61,907 nucleotides of DNA from an uncultured Eubacteriales bacterium (GTDB taxonomy: Bacteria > Bacillota > Clostridia > Christensenellales > CAG-917): assembly GCA_900549225.1 (NCBI GenBank), contig URNP01000007.1, forward strand, positions 1-61,907, read 5' to 3'. Within the stretch, counting starts at the first letter, position 1. The number at the start of each line of letters is the position of its first letter. The notes below the pieces were generated by a model. The model saw only the letters and a program-made list of their open reading frames with translations. It ran no database searches and was not told the DNA's origin. Shown here in pieces: positions 51,818 to 60,384 of this stretch. The position numbers and the translations under genes were made by a program.

Positions 51818-53194
51818 TTAGATCCACTCTGCCACGAGCGTTATATCGCTGTTGACGGGAGTTGCGAAGTTGTATTCAGCGCCGTTGAGATTCCAGCAGT
51901 CGAAAGTTTTGCCCGTTTTGGTGGGAGTTGACGGTAGCACCGCCTTGCCGCCGGGCGTCACCATTTGAGTAGGCACGGTAGAGCCGCCTTTTGAATCGAA
52001 GGTGACGTAGTAATAGTCGGTATCGTTGCCCGTAAAGGAGAGTTTTGCCTGACCCATCGGTCTTTCGCAGAGCAAGTCGGCGTATTTGACGAGCGTTGCG
52101 CTGTAGCACGCCTTGCCCGCAACCTGATGAAGCACCGTGCCGCCTTCTCCTTCGAGCCAACGCCAATCGCAAAGTTGATGGAGCTTGAAGTCTTGGCTGT
52201 TGAGCAAGTACATATCGTTGTCGCCGACGAATCTGTCCGCAACGAACGGAATACCAGAGTAAGACAACGCCTTATAGCCGCCGTCAAGGGTGAGATAGTC
52301 GATATTCGTGCGGTTTTTGCAGAGTGCGTCGACGTATTGTTTTCTCATCTTGTACGAAGCGACGATAAAGTCGATAGTTCCGCCCGCATTCTCTTCCACT
52401 GCGTCGATAGCGTCCTGGATTGCTCCGATGCTGACGGTTTTTGCGATGCTCTTGGTGTAGGGTTTGAGGAAGGAGTAGTCGCTTCTCTTGAGTCCGTAGA
52501 TATACTCGCTGTTTCCGAAAATTGCTTCGAGACCCGTGATTTCGTTACCCTTCGAGCCTTGAACGTAAATCTTGTAGCCTGCGCCGTACACGCTCGAAGC
52601 GGATTGAGAAAGCGTAACCACATTGGTATCTCTGTCGATAGATACGATACGAGAGCCGGAAAGCGCGGTCTCTTTGACGCCGCTTGAAGAGTACACGTCG
52701 ATAGTCATACCTTCGATAAGAGCCTTGATGCTGTCAACCTTGACGGTGTTTTTGCTCGTAGTTGTGTTTGCCACGGTAGTTGCCAACAGACCGCTGCCGT
52801 CGCCGTAGAGCATACGACCGAAGTTGAATTTGCTTGCTTTGAGCAAACCGTCCATTTCTGCGTTGAGGAGGTTTACGAAAGCGCCCGCGTTGTTTTGAGA
52901 TGCGCGGATAGCCTTATCGGAAAGTTCGATTTTGCCGAAAAGGTTTTTGAGGGTGAGGGTAAATTGCGCATAGTTGTTTCCGCCGCTTTGGGGGAGGTTG
53001 TCGTTCTCTTCGCCGCTTCCGACGCCGCCGTTGATGCCGTAAGGAGCGAGTTTTTTGACTTCTTTGCCCCAAACGTCCGCTGAGGTTTGACCGATTTTTG
53101 CAAGGAGCGGATTTACGCCGACGTTGAGTTGATCGGCAAGTACGCCGAGATAAAAGGTTTTCAGAGCCTTATCCGCAGTTGAAATTGTAACCAT
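51818..53194 (-). CDS. Phage major coat protein with a C-terminal InlB-type repeat
   Basis: A 458-residue protein. Residues 1-385 read as a capsid protein of the P22/HK97 type (ADQLNVGVNPLLAKIGQ, SDKAIRASQNNAGAFVNLLN, FGRMLYGDG, FIVASYKMRKQYVDALCKN, GIPFVADRFV). Residues about 397-458 are one complete InlB-type repeat (YYVTFDSKGG, GKTFDCWN, ITLVAEWI), the same family as the host surface proteins here. Coat proteins often carry Ig-like decorations at this end; this repeat is an unusual variant. AGGAGA precedes the ATG by 9 nt. Confidence 0.87.
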   Translation of the reverse strand: MVTISTADKALKTFYLGVLADQLNVGVNPLLAKIGQTSADVWGKEVKKLAPYGINGGVGSGEENDNLPQSGGNNYAQFTLTLKNLFGKIELSDKAIRASQNNAGAFVNLLNAEMDGLLKASKFNFGRMLYGDGSGLLATTVANTTTSKNTVKVDSIKALIEGMTIDVYSSSGVKETALSGSRIVSIDRDTNVVTLSQSASSVYGAGYKIYVQGSKGNEITGLEAIFGNSEYIYGLKRSDYSFLKPYTKSIAKTVSIGAIQDAIDAVEENAGGTIDFIVASYKMRKQYVDALCKNRTNIDYLTLDGGYKALSYSGIPFVADRFVGDNDMYLLNSQDFKLHQLCDWRWLEGEGGTVLHQVAGKACYSATLVKYADLLCERPMGQAKLSFTGNDTDYYYVTFDSKGGSTVPTQMVTPGGKAVLPSTPTKTGKTFDCWNLNGAEYNFATPVNSDITLVAEWI

Positions 53195-53210
53195 AATTTA
53201 GATTCTCCTG

Positions 53211-53963
53211 TTATTCGTTATTTTTCAAAAACAGTCTGCCTGCTTCTTCTATGCTTCTGATTTTTCTCGAGGGTGCGACGCATTGAAGCCCGTCCGCCGA
53301 AAGAGTTTTTGGCGGTTGCCCTTCACGAATATCTTTCAAATAAGTCGAGATAATCGCGTCTTTGACCTTACTCGATTGAAGCACGTAGTCGTTCAAAAAT
53401 TGTCCGTCTTGCATCAGTTGCTCGGGCGTTCTGAACTTGTCGATAAGCACTTGCATAAGCGCGATATTCAAGCAATTTTTGTCTTGCTTAAGTTCGGGAC
53501 TTTCGATGATTTTGCGTGCGATATCTCTCGCAAAAGGTTTTGCGGACGGGGTATTTTCAAAAAACTTATCCACCGCAACCTTAAACGAATCGTCGTCAAA
53601 TCCCTGATTATCGTCGTCTTTTTGCGCTTCGAGTTTTGCCAATTTTTGTGATTTTTTGGTAAACTCTTTTTCAAGTTCACGATATGCTTTAAGCAACTCT
53701 TCAGGGTTTTTGAACTTGCCGAAAGACTTGTTATTGTCTTGTTTTTCGGTGTCCTCTTTTTCGTTTTCGGACGCCTTGTCTATGGCATCGATATTTTCAT
53801 CTATTGCTTCAACGGTGACTTTATCCGTCGGAATTTGACTCATAAAGTCGCCGTTTTGCACTTCGTCGCTCAAAATAGCGTTTACGATCGCTTCGTCCAC
53901 TTTGATTGCGCCTTTTGATTCGATGCCCTTTTTTATTGCGTTTTCAATTTGCTTGTTGTCCAT
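53211..53963 (-). CDS. Phage scaffolding protein
   Basis: A 250-residue, acidic, mostly helical protein between portal and coat, where P22 has scaffold gp8. A disordered Asp/Glu/Lys middle, a coiled coil (PEELLKAYRELEKEFTKKSQ, then KLAKLEAQ) and a basic C-terminus (PSRKIRSIEEAGRLFL), the part of scaffolds that contacts coat, fit the role. GAGGAG is 7 nt before the ATG; it overlaps the portal gene by 20 bp. Confidence 0.82.
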   Translation of the reverse strand: MDNKQIENAIKKGIESKGAIKVDEAIVNAILSDEVQNGDFMSQIPTDKVTVEAIDENIDAIDKASENEKEDTEKQDNNKSFGKFKNPEELLKAYRELEKEFTKKSQKLAKLEAQKDDDNQGFDDDSFKVAVDKFFENTPSAKPFARDIARKIIESPELKQDKNCLNIALMQVLIDKFRTPEQLMQDGQFLNDYVLQSSKVKDAIISTYLKDIREGQPPKTLSADGLQCVAPSRKIRSIEEAGRLFLKNNE

Positions 53964-55833
53964 TTTTCATCTCCTCGTCAAGCCTTTCCTCGAGGCTGTT
54001 TACGTTGCTCTTAAATCCCAGAAGTTCGGTATGCTTTGCAATGTGTTCCGCCACTCTGTCGCGCAACGCTTTGTTTTGAGTGCACTTTGATGACACGCAC
54101 ATTCTCACGTGCTCTGCGATATGAATCGCGTGGTCGTCGTAGAAGTCGCACGCCACGTCTTTTTTGAGCATGTCCATGTTTTCTTTGAGAGCCTTTTTCC
54201 TGTGCATCTCGTCGTTGTTTCTTCCGTCCTCCCAGTTTCCGAATCCGAGAATTTCAAATATTCTCGTTTTCGTGGAATCGGGAAGTTTTCCGTTCTCGTC
54301 GGCAAACAGACCGAGTTTTAGCAAGTCGTACACCATAGCGCGTCTTGCCGAAAGCGTGTCCTCGATATCGCTTATCGTATCAAACACGATATCCTCGCTG
54401 TCGATATTTCCTGCCGAGAACGATGCGATTTCCACCTCTCCGTTTTCACCCGTGATGCGTTTTACTCTCGGCACTCTTGCATATTGACGATAGAGTCTCA
54501 AAACGTGCTTACCTATGCGCTTAATACACTCTCGCAAACTGTCTGCAGTGAGTGCGATACGCGTATCGTCTTGTTCCAAAAGTAGGGATATAGCCGTACC
54601 CGATGCGACGTTTGCAGGCACTTGCGAATACGTCGTCACCTCGCTCACGCCGCTTATCATAACGAACTCGTTGAGCAGTTTTTCCTCCTCTTGCGAGAAC
54701 TCGCTCGGCACGTGCGTAGGCGATATAAATCTCGGCGGAGTGCTTCCTTGTCTATAAACGACCACCTTTCCCGGCGGCAAACCTTCCTCTTGCAAATCGT
54801 CGGTATCGACCGAGCCGTCCTCGACTGCGAAAACTCCCACCGCCATACGATTCATAAACTCGTGCTTTCTGTTTTTGACGGTGTTGTAGGCACGTTGCAC
54901 GGGGATAATTCTCTCCACCACGGACGTACCGAAAAAGTTTGTGAGGTTATCTATGCACGTCATTTTCGCAAAGGGATATCCGCGCGTTCCGTCCTCGCCG
55001 TTGAGATAGGGCATATCTCCTCTGAAGATGAGCGTATCGCCCGCAACGATAGTGAGCCTACCGTTTGGAAAATCGCTCGTAGGTCTTTCGTATTTTTCTA
55101 TGACAACCACAGCGTTTTCCTTTTTCTCGCTGACGATTTTAGGGATAGAGGCTGTATAGCTCGTTCCGCCGCCCACGTCTTGAGAGTCAAAGGAAAACAC
55201 GTTGACGTCGCCTCCCTTGACGTCCTTACCCCACAGACTTTTGACTTCCTGTTCGGTCAGCACTTTTGCGTGAATGATAGAGGACTGCTTGTCGATATCC
55301 GTGATTGCGATATCTTCGGGGAAGATTTCAAAAGGCGGACAGAGCGCAATCGTGACGTCCCCTTCCTTGATTTTCCCTTCTGAGTCGAGAGCGTGTCCCT
55401 TTTGTGCGTCCCAAGTGATTTTGAAAAACGCACTTCCCGTAATCTCGCTCCAAGTGTTTGCGAGCGCGAGTTGAGAGGAAAAGTCGTTTTCCTTGCACAC
55501 TGCGTCGATAAGTTTCGATGCAAGCGCGGCGGAAGCGACGTCGTCGTCATCTGCCGTAGCAGGGCGCACCTGTGCTTTTGCCTTGACTCTTCCGAGTTTT
55601 GCCAACCTTGTTTCGAGGATAGGCGCAATGTGATTGAACACTTCCCTTTCCTGCCAAAAGTATTCTTTTCCGCTTTCCTCTATATCTCCCTTCGAGGAAA
55701 TCTGCGCAAACTGATTGCCGACCACGAAGTTCATATTCAGTCGCCAATTGAGTTCCACGGAGCGTCTTGCTTCCTGTCTTTTCTTGAAATCCGCGGTAAT
55801 TTCCGCCACGATTTTTTCTTCTTTTTCAGACAT
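53944..55833 (-). CDS. Phage portal protein, P22 type
   Basis: A 629-residue protein, long like P22 gp1. RRSVELNWRLNMNFVVGNQ, ERIIPVQRAYNTVKNRKHEF and VPANVASGTAISLLLEQDDT are typical of portal proteins of short-tailed phages of Firmicutes. It forms the twelve-subunit ring through which DNA passes. I start at the ATG at 55833 (MSEKEEK), with AAGGAG 6 nt upstream. The 226 bp between this start and the preceding gene (55834-56059) show no gene. Confidence 0.88.
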   Translation of the reverse strand: MSEKEEKIVAEITADFKKRQEARRSVELNWRLNMNFVVGNQFAQISSKGDIEESGKEYFWQEREVFNHIAPILETRLAKLGRVKAKAQVRPATADDDDVASAALASKLIDAVCKENDFSSQLALANTWSEITGSAFFKITWDAQKGHALDSEGKIKEGDVTIALCPPFEIFPEDIAITDIDKQSSIIHAKVLTEQEVKSLWGKDVKGGDVNVFSFDSQDVGGGTSYTASIPKIVSEKKENAVVVIEKYERPTSDFPNGRLTIVAGDTLIFRGDMPYLNGEDGTRGYPFAKMTCIDNLTNFFGTSVVERIIPVQRAYNTVKNRKHEFMNRMAVGVFAVEDGSVDTDDLQEEGLPPGKVVVYRQGSTPPRFISPTHVPSEFSQEEEKLLNEFVMISGVSEVTTYSQVPANVASGTAISLLLEQDDTRIALTADSLRECIKRIGKHVLRLYRQYARVPRVKRITGENGEVEIASFSAGNIDSEDIVFDTISDIEDTLSARRAMVYDLLKLGLFADENGKLPDSTKTRIFEILGFGNWEDGRNNDEMHRKKALKENMDMLKKDVACDFYDDHAIHIAEHVRMCVSSKCTQNKALRDRVAEHIAKHTELLGFKSNVNSLEERLDEEMKNGQQAN

Positions 55834-56059
55834 ATAAATCTCCTTGTTTTTGCTATAAAAAAGCGACCGCCTCGGCAATTGCAAACTGCCTCGAGAAGTC
55901 GTTTCTTATCTTTTTGATTTTTTTAATCGCCGATTTTGGCAATGCGCGTATCTGCGCCATATCGTTTTTACGCCGCGCTTTTTGCAATCGTTTTGTCTTA
56001 TATCGCGTTATCGTTCGATTTCATATCGCATATCTTTTGCCAAAGTCGTTGCTGTCGTT

Positions 56060-56356
56060 TTATCGTTTAGCCGTATTTTTGCTTTCTTCTTTTTTGATAT
56101 CTTCCTTGATTTTCTCAATCAATTCTTTCTTTTCTTTTTGGAGTTCTTCGTCGCTTAAGTCACACTCTCTTTTTTCGCTCGAAATATCGAGATACGCCTT
56201 TAGCGCATTCGAGTCGGGCGGACAATATTTTCTTACGATTTTCTTTTTCGTCAGCACGAATTCCCCGTCCTCTTTGATCGAGTATTCCTCTTGCACCTCG
56301 TTGTATCTATACCCTTTTGCACGCTTAAGAAGCGACTTCATCAATTCTGTTTCCAA
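56060..56356 (-). CDS. Small phage protein, possibly terminase small subunit-like
   Basis: About 98 residues. I prefer the TTG at 56356, 8 nt after AGGAGG; an ATG at 56341 forms a TGATG overlap with the terminase stop and would give 93 residues. The segment EFVLTKKKIVRKYCPPDSNA, then LKAYLDI, resembles the C-terminal oligomer arm of small terminases (PPDxxAxxxxL), and the rest is charged helix. A DNA-binding N-terminal domain is missing, and it follows rather than precedes the large subunit. Assignment tentative. Confidence 0.6.
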   Translation of the reverse strand: METELMKSLLKRAKGYRYNEVQEEYSIKEDGEFVLTKKKIVRKYCPPDSNALKAYLDISSEKRECDLSDEELQKEKKELIEKIKEDIKKEESKNTAKR

Positions 56357-57777
56357 GTCCTTTCCCTCCTGCAATCTCTCATCAGTTTTTCTTTGTCTGT
56401 CTGTATAGCGGATTTAGGCGGTGGAGCGGCTTTAGCGGGGCGAGGTCTGCTCATAACGAAATACCTCAACTCGTCAAGCGCGTGGTCGTCGATTTTCTTC
56501 GGTCTGTCGTTTGCGCCCCACCAATACCCTTTTAGTTCTCTTATAAGATTCACGCAGGTTTTGAAGATGAATATTTTTGGCGGTCTTTGTTCAAACAAAG
56601 ACTTTATACGCTGTATTCCACTATATAAATCCTTGTTTACGTTGGTATTCACCAAAATACCTCTTTCGCAAAACAGTTCCGCCACGCTCTTTTGCGAGGC
56701 AAGCGTTCGTTGGTTTGCGGCGCTGTCTATGAGTGCGCGAAGCCGTCCTTTCTCGTCGCGTTTCCATCCGAGTTTATCCGCAATCGCAAATATTTTTTCA
56801 ACGTGTTTGTCAACGGACAATCCCGCCTCGAAATGCTCTGCCACGACGTATATATTCGAGTCGAAATCCACTGCGTAAAAGTGGCAACTCGTGGGGTTCG
56901 TGAGTCCCGGGTCTATAGACAATTCGCACTGCCATTCCTTGGGTATATCGAAGGGTTCTATCACGTGAACGTTTTGGTCGAATTCGGGATAAACCAGTCC
57001 TTCCGCCGTCGAGAATTTTCCGAATCTTCTCGACAACTGATCCTGCTTTGAAATGCTGCCCTCCATCGCCTTTATCTCGCCTTTGTCGAGATACGGATTG
57101 TCGTTCCACTCCATATATTCGCACCACACTTCGGGGCTGTTCGAGGCGTTGAGTTCGATCTCGTCGTACACCCACGTCAACCCTTTCAGCGGCGTCATCG
57201 TTCCGAAAATATCCCCTTTTCTGTCAAAAACTCTCATGCGACACTCGTCGTAGATATCCTTTGGCGGTTCTTCGTCAAACCACACGAAATCCAGCGATGC
57301 GCCTTGGAATTTTTCTCTTCCCTGATCGCAGGACTTGAACCCGATTTTGCTCGTACCCCCGAAAGCGTTTTTGACGACGATATAATCGATAACGCCGTAC
57401 TCGGGCGAGCCTTTCTTGCCCTCGGTCATAACGATATCTTCGATATATCTCGGAGCGAGGTATTTGAGCACTTTTGCCTGCGCCACGTCGCGTTGCACCT
57501 GCCCCGACAGACTCACCACCCAACCGAACACATTGTCTCTGTTCTGTCTGAAAGGGTGAATCCCTCTTGCGAGCCAAACGCACTCCACCGCGCCGCACTC
57601 GGTTTTCCCCGAGCGGTTTCCTCCGAACACCCAACGATTTCTTTTTTGCGAGCGGTGAAATTCCATTTGTTTTTGATGCACTACGTCCTTGTTGTAGTTT
57701 GTAAGAGCGTCTTTGCCTCTCGAATCTATTTCTTTTTGGATTTTAATAAGTTTAAGCAATGCGCTATCGTCTTTCAT
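56341..57777 (-). CDS. Phage terminase large subunit
   Basis: A 478-residue packaging motor. The ATPase P-loop FGGNRSGKT is at residues 51-59, Walker B LDFVWFDEEPP at about 165, and the coupling motif GTMTPLKG at about 200. The RNase H-like nuclease shows LSIDPGLTNPT, ALIDSAAN and DDHALDELRYF, so all acidic residues are present. The start is the ATG at 57777 (MKDDS). No ribosome site precedes it; a TATTCT hexamer ends 6 nt upstream, but without a good -35. It is the first gene of the cassette. Confidence 0.93.
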   Translation of the reverse strand: MKDDSALLKLIKIQKEIDSRGKDALTNYNKDVVHQKQMEFHRSQKRNRWVFGGNRSGKTECGAVECVWLARGIHPFRQNRDNVFGWVVSLSGQVQRDVAQAKVLKYLAPRYIEDIVMTEGKKGSPEYGVIDYIVVKNAFGGTSKIGFKSCDQGREKFQGASLDFVWFDEEPPKDIYDECRMRVFDRKGDIFGTMTPLKGLTWVYDEIELNASNSPEVWCEYMEWNDNPYLDKGEIKAMEGSISKQDQLSRRFGKFSTAEGLVYPEFDQNVHVIEPFDIPKEWQCELSIDPGLTNPTSCHFYAVDFDSNIYVVAEHFEAGLSVDKHVEKIFAIADKLGWKRDEKGRLRALIDSAANQRTLASQKSVAELFCERGILVNTNVNKDLYSGIQRIKSLFEQRPPKIFIFKTCVNLIRELKGYWWGANDRPKKIDDHALDELRYFVMSRPRPAKAAPPPKSAIQTDKEKLMRDCRRERTWKQN

Positions 57778-57907
57778 ACGCCAAGAATACGACCGTAAAA
57801 GTCGAAAAAACAAACAATTATGTCACTTTATTTTTGCGAATCCGACAAAAAAAGCGTTGAAAACTTGTATATAAAGACTTTCAATTTGTCAAAGATTATA
57901 GTATTAT

Positions 57908-58879
57908 ATGGATATGGAAAAAAGGTGTGCAAAAAATATATCGGCAAAAATTCTCTTTGCGCTGGCGATGATTCTTGCAAGCGTCGCTCTTTCGGTGTGC
58001 GTGCTTATGGGCATACTTCTGCCCTATTCTATAGCGTATGCCGACACTGCGCAAGACGTTTTGCTCGCCCCCGTTTCCGACCTTGAAGGCAACGCCTACG
58101 CAGGCACTTCCGCTCTGAAAATTTCCTACGACGGCAATTATTTTTACATTCCCGAAAGTTACTATCTCACGGACATAGCCTATGCCGTAGGACAATATTA
58201 TCAAGTCAACTATTGCGGTTTGACCTGTTATTTAGAGTCCGAAACCGCGCCGACCACTTCTTCGGTCACGTTTGCAGACGGAGTATCTGCCTCCCCCGAC
58301 GTTCGCCTCACGCTAAAAGACGAAACTTTGGTTCTTTCGGGTCTTGAAATCAATTCCGAATACACGATAAAACTTCTCGGCTATCACACCGAAGATTCGA
58401 CGATGATTTTCGTATCCGCAACTCTTGACGGAGCAAGCAACTACGGTTTTGCACCGATATCGTCGTTTGAAGGCTTCGTCGTGCCCTATCACCCGATAGC
58501 GCAAGCGGAAAGAGAAGAGATTTTGGCAAGGAAGCCTCAACCCGACCCCGACAAAGGCGATATCGTTCCCGGCACGTCGCTCACACTCAGAGTGATACTC
58601 ATCATCGGCATCGCAGTGCCTGCAATCATCATAGCGATACTTCTCTTCAAGCCCTCCAAAAACGACCGCTCGCAAGGCAAGAGCGTTATGCGCACCGAGC
58701 GTCGCAGAGGCGATTTCGACTACGACTCCACCCGCACCTATCGTGACGACCGTTACGATCCAAGAGATCGCGATTACGATCCTCGCTACGATTCTCGCGA
58801 TCGCGATTACCGTGATTCGAGGGACTACCGTGATCCGCGCGATTATCGTGACCCTCGTGACGACGATTACAGAAGATAA
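57908..58879 (+). CDS. Single-pass membrane protein with an Arg/Asp/Tyr repeat tail
   Basis: A 323-residue protein of unknown family. A signal peptide (about 12-46, cut near AYADTAQD) is followed by an extracellular domain with beta-rich, fibronectin-like character (SYDGNYFYIPESYYLTDIAY, LSGLEINSEYTIKLLGYH). A membrane helix at about 227-248 leads to a cytoplasmic tail of about 70 residues built from RDYRDPRD, RDYDPRYD and similar units, highly charged with alternating signs and Tyr-rich. No ribosome site precedes the ATG; TATAGT ends 5 nt upstream (57897-57902). An exact Spo0A-box-like TTTGTCAAA lies at 57885-57893, next to that -10. Divergent from the phage cassette. Confidence 0.78.
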   Translation: MDMEKRCAKNISAKILFALAMILASVALSVCVLMGILLPYSIAYADTAQDVLLAPVSDLEGNAYAGTSALKISYDGNYFYIPESYYLTDIAYAVGQYYQVNYCGLTCYLESETAPTTSSVTFADGVSASPDVRLTLKDETLVLSGLEINSEYTIKLLGYHTEDSTMIFVSATLDGASNYGFAPISSFEGFVVPYHPIAQAEREEILARKPQPDPDKGDIVPGTSLTLRVILIIGIAVPAIIIAILLFKPSKNDRSQGKSVMRTERRRGDFDYDSTRTYRDDRYDPRDRDYDPRYDSRDRDYRDSRDYRDPRDYRDPRDDDYRR

Positions 58880-58930
58880 TCCCGTTTGAGCGCTACGTCA
58901 CCGCTTCACTTTACTGTCGATTCAAAAGTT

Positions 58931-59029
58931 GCCTTATCGGTTATGTTGCCTTATCGGTTATGTTGCCTTATCGGTTATGTCGCCTTATCGGTTATGTCGC
59001 CTTATCGGTTATGTCGCATTATCGGTTAA
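58931..59029 (+). repeat. 17-bp tandem repeat, six copies
   Basis: GCCTTATCGGTTATGT(T/C) repeats at 58931, 58948, 58965, 58982 and 58999, with a sixth, degenerate copy (GCATTATCGGTTAAAG) at 59016. A further partial TTATCGGTT lies near 59038. The period is not a multiple of three, so it is not coding. Confidence 0.93.
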
Positions 59030-59039
59030 AGAATCTCTT

Positions 59040-59190
59040 TATCGGTTCAAACGCTCTCTTCTATGCTAAGATGAGAGTAGTTCCTACGGATTCTCCTTGG
59101 GATATATTTTTTGTGGTAAACTAATTATACCAAAGATTCGTATGAACTGTTTTTTGTTTAGGTGTTGCACTTGAAAGTATAATTCACCCG
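59040..59190. other. Non-coding stretch after the tandem repeat
   Basis: No gene seen. It contains only a small inverted repeat TGGTA / TACCA near 59114-59132. Confidence 0.5.
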
Positions 59191-59198
59191 GTTCAAAA

Positions 59199-59224
59199 AA
59201 AGCACGGCTCTGCCGTGCTTTTCA
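59199..59224. terminator. Bidirectional terminator
   Basis: AAGCACGGC / GCCGTGCTT stem with a 3-nt loop, A run before and T run after. It can end the 57908 gene transcript (plus) or the minD-spoIVFB operon (minus). Confidence 0.8.
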
Positions 59225-59279
59225 TATTGATTCAATTTTACTCTTCGTTTCAATCGAACGATTCTAATCATCCACAACT

Positions 59280-59345
59280 GCGCCACACTCGCAATGTGGA
59301 TATCGTCACGCAGTGATATCATCGCCATAGGCGATATCATTAAAA
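59280..59345. repeat. Cluster of short GATATC palindromes
   Basis: Inverted repeats CCACA/TGTGG, GATATC...GATATC and ATCGCC ata GGCGAT follow one another. A plus-strand reading frame (59294-59527) crosses them but has no ribosome site and no recognisable motif, so I treat 59225-59529 as non-coding. Confidence 0.5.
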
Positions 59346-59529
59346 AAGCATGCGTGCGTAGCACGCTTCACCAAGCAATCGGGCGTGCGAAATTGCGGCA
59401 GGATTTTTTGCCCGTGCTTGATTTGAGAGCATACGCACGATTGTGCGGAGAAATTGCGAGAGCAAGCAAGGTATTAAGCAATAAGCGAACGCTTGTTGCT
59501 TTTACCTATGCGCCGCTTGAGCAATAGCC

Positions 59530-60363
59530 TCAGCGACGGTTTTTGCTCATAAGCGCTTCCCCTATTTTCTTTGACAGCCTGTTTTTAGCAGCAATATCTT
59601 TCAATTCCTTTTCGCCTAACGTGGCGATTATCTTCCCGTCGTCGTCAACGACGTCGAACGTGGTTTTCGAGAGCCTGCCGACGTGGTGAAACAGCCTCAA
59701 AATCGGCGTATTTGGGGACACTTCCACTCTTTTGCACTCAACGCCGAGCGAATAGTTTTTGCAATCGACGTCAAGCACGCTCGAATAGGTTTCGTCCTTG
59801 CTTGCAAACGTAGCGCCGTAGAAGAGGAAGACCGCGATTATACCGAAGGTGAAATTGACGCCGAAAAACAGCGATGCTACGAAAAGTCCCAAAAATAAAA
59901 AAGAGCATACGATGCCTGCAATCTGCAAGCCCTTTATCGCTTTGAGTTTGTTTTTGCAAAAACCTAGCGCCACCCTCGAACCGTCGAGAGGATAGACGGG
60001 AAGCAAATTGAAAACGCCGAGCGACAAGTTGGCGTACAAAAAGGCAATCGTATACGGATATGCTGCAGGCGCAAGCCACCAAAGCCCGAGGGTGACGAGC
60101 GCAAGCAAAAGATTGCACAAAGGCCCTGCAAGTCCTATCAGCACGCTTGAGGTTTTGTCAAAGTTTTCGCCTGCGCTCATCATTGCCCCGTACGGCAAAA
60201 GCACCACCTTTTTCACGACGTATCCCCTTGCCCTTGCCATAAGCGCGTGCGCGCCTTCGTGAAAGAGCAAAGCGACGAGCGTCCACACGAAATCAAGCGC
60301 GTGCCCGAACGCCACGAGCGCAAGGGCAAGCGCAAAAAAGAGAGGATTAACCTTGAATTTCAT
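59530..60363 (-). CDS. spoIVFB: Site-2 protease family peptidase, SpoIVFB-like
   Basis: A 277-residue intramembrane zinc protease. HEGAH at 35-39 gives His35, Glu36 and His39, and PLDGSR near residue 127 gives the third ligand, Asp127. Four to six membrane helices cover residues 5-185, and a soluble C-terminal region of CBS-like length follows, as in SpoIVFB. In Bacillus it cleaves pro-sigma-K in the mother cell during engulfment. Position after minD-minE supports the sporulation assignment over other M50 proteases. GAGAGG is 9 nt before the ATG. Confidence 0.88.
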   Translation of the reverse strand: MKFKVNPLFFALALALVAFGHALDFVWTLVALLFHEGAHALMARARGYVVKKVVLLPYGAMMSAGENFDKTSSVLIGLAGPLCNLLLALVTLGLWWLAPAAYPYTIAFLYANLSLGVFNLLPVYPLDGSRVALGFCKNKLKAIKGLQIAGIVCSFLFLGLFVASLFFGVNFTFGIIAVFLFYGATFASKDETYSSVLDVDCKNYSLGVECKRVEVSPNTPILRLFHHVGRLSKTTFDVVDDDGKIIATLGEKELKDIAAKNRLSKKIGEALMSKNRR

Positions 60364-60384
60364 AAGGATAAACCTCTCTTTGTG

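Larger units (their letters stand above)
48355..57777 (-). mobile_element. P22-type phage head and packaging cassette (prophage remnant or domesticated)
   Basis: Ten tightly packed minus-strand genes run in the order large terminase, small protein, portal, scaffold, coat, small coat-neighbour protein, gp4-like, gp10-like, coiled-coil peptide, coiled-coil protein, the order of the P22 late head genes. Starts overlap the previous stop or lie within a few bases (TGATG, GTGA, ATGA). All frames are open and motifs intact. No integrase, repressor, replication, lysis, tailspike or ejection gene is seen on either side, and flanking genes are chromosomal. A terminator closes the unit at 48307-48341. 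Confidence 0.85.

Noticed and set aside
48355..57777. Complete inducible prophage
   Set aside because: No integrase, repressor, replication, lysis or tail genes and no flanking att repeat were found in the window.
58931..59029. CRISPR array
   Set aside because: The 17-bp units are directly abutting with no spacers and no cas genes are present.
59294..59527. 77-codon plus-strand frame
   Set aside because: No ribosome site, crosses a cluster of palindromes, and no family resemblance seen.
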